Assembly: GCA_012932865.1 (NCBI GenBank)
Contig: SAXG01000014.1
Span: 704,740-768,739, forward strand
DNA: 64,000 bases
Source: Amylostereum areolatum
Taxonomy: Eukaryota > Basidiomycota > Agaricomycetes > Russulales > Stereaceae
Direction: 5' to 3'
In this document: positions 62,477 to 64,000 of the stretch, in pieces
How the letters are laid out: each line of letters starts with the position of its first letter
Numbering within the stretch: position 1 is the first letter of the stretch
Translations under genes and position numbers: made by a program
The notes under the pieces: generated by a model
Databases searched by the model: none
Seen by the model: the letters and a program-made list of their open reading frames with translations, nothing else
What the model was told of the DNA's origin: nothing

Positions 62477-64000
62477 TATATAGGCAAGCGCAGCGTGGCA
62501 AAGTCGTAGTTTCAGGCGCTAGGACCTCTGGGACAGGTCACAGGAGACAACGAGGATGTGCGACTTTCGGACACGGCTTGCCGGCCACTTGTCTCAAACA
62601 TGCGCGAAGGCCGAAAGCGCAAGGGTGGCACGTAGAAGGCGCGGGGAGCACTGCCTCTGGAAGAACAATTCGGAGGGGGGGAGGGAGTTCGGGGCAGAGA
62701 CGGTCGGTTCGGGGTTTTGGCGATGATAAAAGGAATCCATTCTGGTGAGCGCGCTCTCTTAAGGGAAAGACCCGCGGAGGCTGATGGATCGATATTGAGA
62801 TCGCGGAGTAAGTAATGGACAAGGTCAAAGAGCCGGGCAACCGAGAGCGTGCTGTCTAGCAACCGTTCCGAGACTTTAGCTTTCCCCTACGAAGTGCTGG
62901 TCATGAGCACTCACATAAAAGAGGGGGATCCGTTCCCTGAAACCCTGCAATGAAGGCGATGCAGCCGGATCCAGAGCAAGTGAAGATATGAAAAGGCTGA
63001 CGGAGGACTGTGGTCGGCGAGGAGAGAACGCATCCGCAGTTCAATTCAGGCCCAGAGCTGGTGGCATCGTTCCAGGAACAGGAACCTCGGGCTCGCTTCC
63101 GAACGAACCAAGTCACGAAAGTACGAAGTCGAATCCCTCTCCTCCTCGGGCACTCGCACACCTCGACTCACAACAGCCCAGTCCTGAATATGTCCGCGCC
63201 TTTCAAGTCACATTCTACAGTATATCTCATAGCACAGTATACTACTTACTGCCAATAGCAACCACACCCAGACACGACGCCCCCGCACGTGCATTCGAAA
63301 CAAGCCTCTTCCTGCCGTATCGCCACTTAGGGACCGAACTCTCAGGTCGCTTGGCTTCTCGAAGGTCCTCGACGCCCAACACCAACCCCAAACATGTCAC
63401 CCTGCTACCGTACCATTTCCACTGCGGCGAACGGCGAGATTACTCCCGGGGAGAATCCGCTGGGAATGAGCAGATCCCGTGCAGATCCCGCGCGGATTCT
63501 GGGCAGATCACACCCCCCGGAGAATCTGAGGAGAATGGTCGAAATACGGTGCGGATTCCCAGCAGATTCCACACTGATCCTGTGCATATTACTCACAGGT
63601 TGTGTTCTGCTCGTGTGATAACCTAGTAGTTTTTAAATCACATTTAATAGCATCATCCCCCTGCTCCCTTCACATTCCCCTCCCTCCTCTGCTCGTAGGC
63701 ACCTGAGAATGATGTACTAAATTTCGCATTTCATATGTAGGCTAACCACAGGCATGAGCAGAGTCTATCGCAGAGTCCATCAAGTAGTAAATATAAAGCG
63801 CGTATGCCACCCCGCACTGCTCACGCGCGGGAAGGATGAATACCCACTCATGACCCCCGCGCATACATCCAGCCCCGCTTCCCCTCGCGCAAACATCTAG
63901 CCCAGTGCCGTTCGAGGTGAGCATGCCTATGGTAACCGAAAATGTCATTAGCTAATACTGCATCACACGAACCTCGAAGGAAGCGCACCATCGTTTACGA
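62477..64000. other. Intergenic to window end, no gene seen
   Basis: Promoter of the kinase gene then about 1.4 kb of short ORFs. At 63455-63575 words like gcagatcccgcgcggattc recur in degenerate form. Nothing recognisable at the right edge. Confidence 0.45.

Overview
The window is nuclear DNA of a filamentous basidiomycete, most likely an agaricomycete. Protein genes carry several short (about 50-75 nt) GT-AG introns. The gene families are typical of mushroom-forming fungi: two FunK1-type kinases, a Goodbye-NACHT STAND protein, an F-box protein and LOG-like proteins. Housekeeping genes (HOS2-like deacetylase, TBP, Vps1, cytosolic tryptophanyl-tRNA synthetase) read best as basidiomycete. No tRNA, rRNA or CRISPR was recognised.

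Layout. 1-12.2 kb: 3' part of a class I histone deacetylase, FunK1 copy 1, an APH-like phosphotransferase, a Ser/Thr kinase and a glyoxalase-fold protein. 13.48-32.73 kb: a nested pile of LTR retrotransposons (Ty3/gypsy chromoviruses). A solo LTR (E, TSD cagcg) is split by element A (TSD acaac, LTRs differing at one base seen). Element A is interrupted by elements B and C. C's left LTR itself holds a solo B LTR and a 993-bp reverse transcriptase fragment. 33.4-39.4 kb: a decayed Goodbye-NACHT gene and FunK1 copy 2, which faces copy 1 across the transposon pile. 40-64 kb: ordinary gene-dense sequence with a Cys/His protein, Vps1, a GH88 hydrolase, TBP, an M50B-like membrane protease, TrpRS, two LOG-like genes flanking an F-box gene, an aldo/keto reductase and a Ser/Thr kinase.

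The most interesting signal is how the three retrotransposon families are built. Each has a primer-binding site 2 nt inside the 5' LTR that is complementary, over 10-11 nt, to its own LTR at a point 32-34 nt after the TATA box, as in Tf1/sushi self-priming. From that predicted transcript start to the gag start codon, A has no ATG at all (about 1.05 kb). B and C have exactly one, which opens a small upstream ORF that stops in the same frame as an ATG-free open stretch leading into gag. All three gag genes end at the same GGRTTTTTGA sequence. Element A also carries extra 3' ORFs after pol: one with a coiled coil and zinc knuckle, others with hydrophobic helices.

Four conserved host genes (Vps1, TrpRS, aldo/keto reductase, GH88) each appear to need one base removed to stay in frame. 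This may be assembly error and should be kept in mind when using the gene models. Exon coordinates were worked out by eye from splice signals and reading frame.
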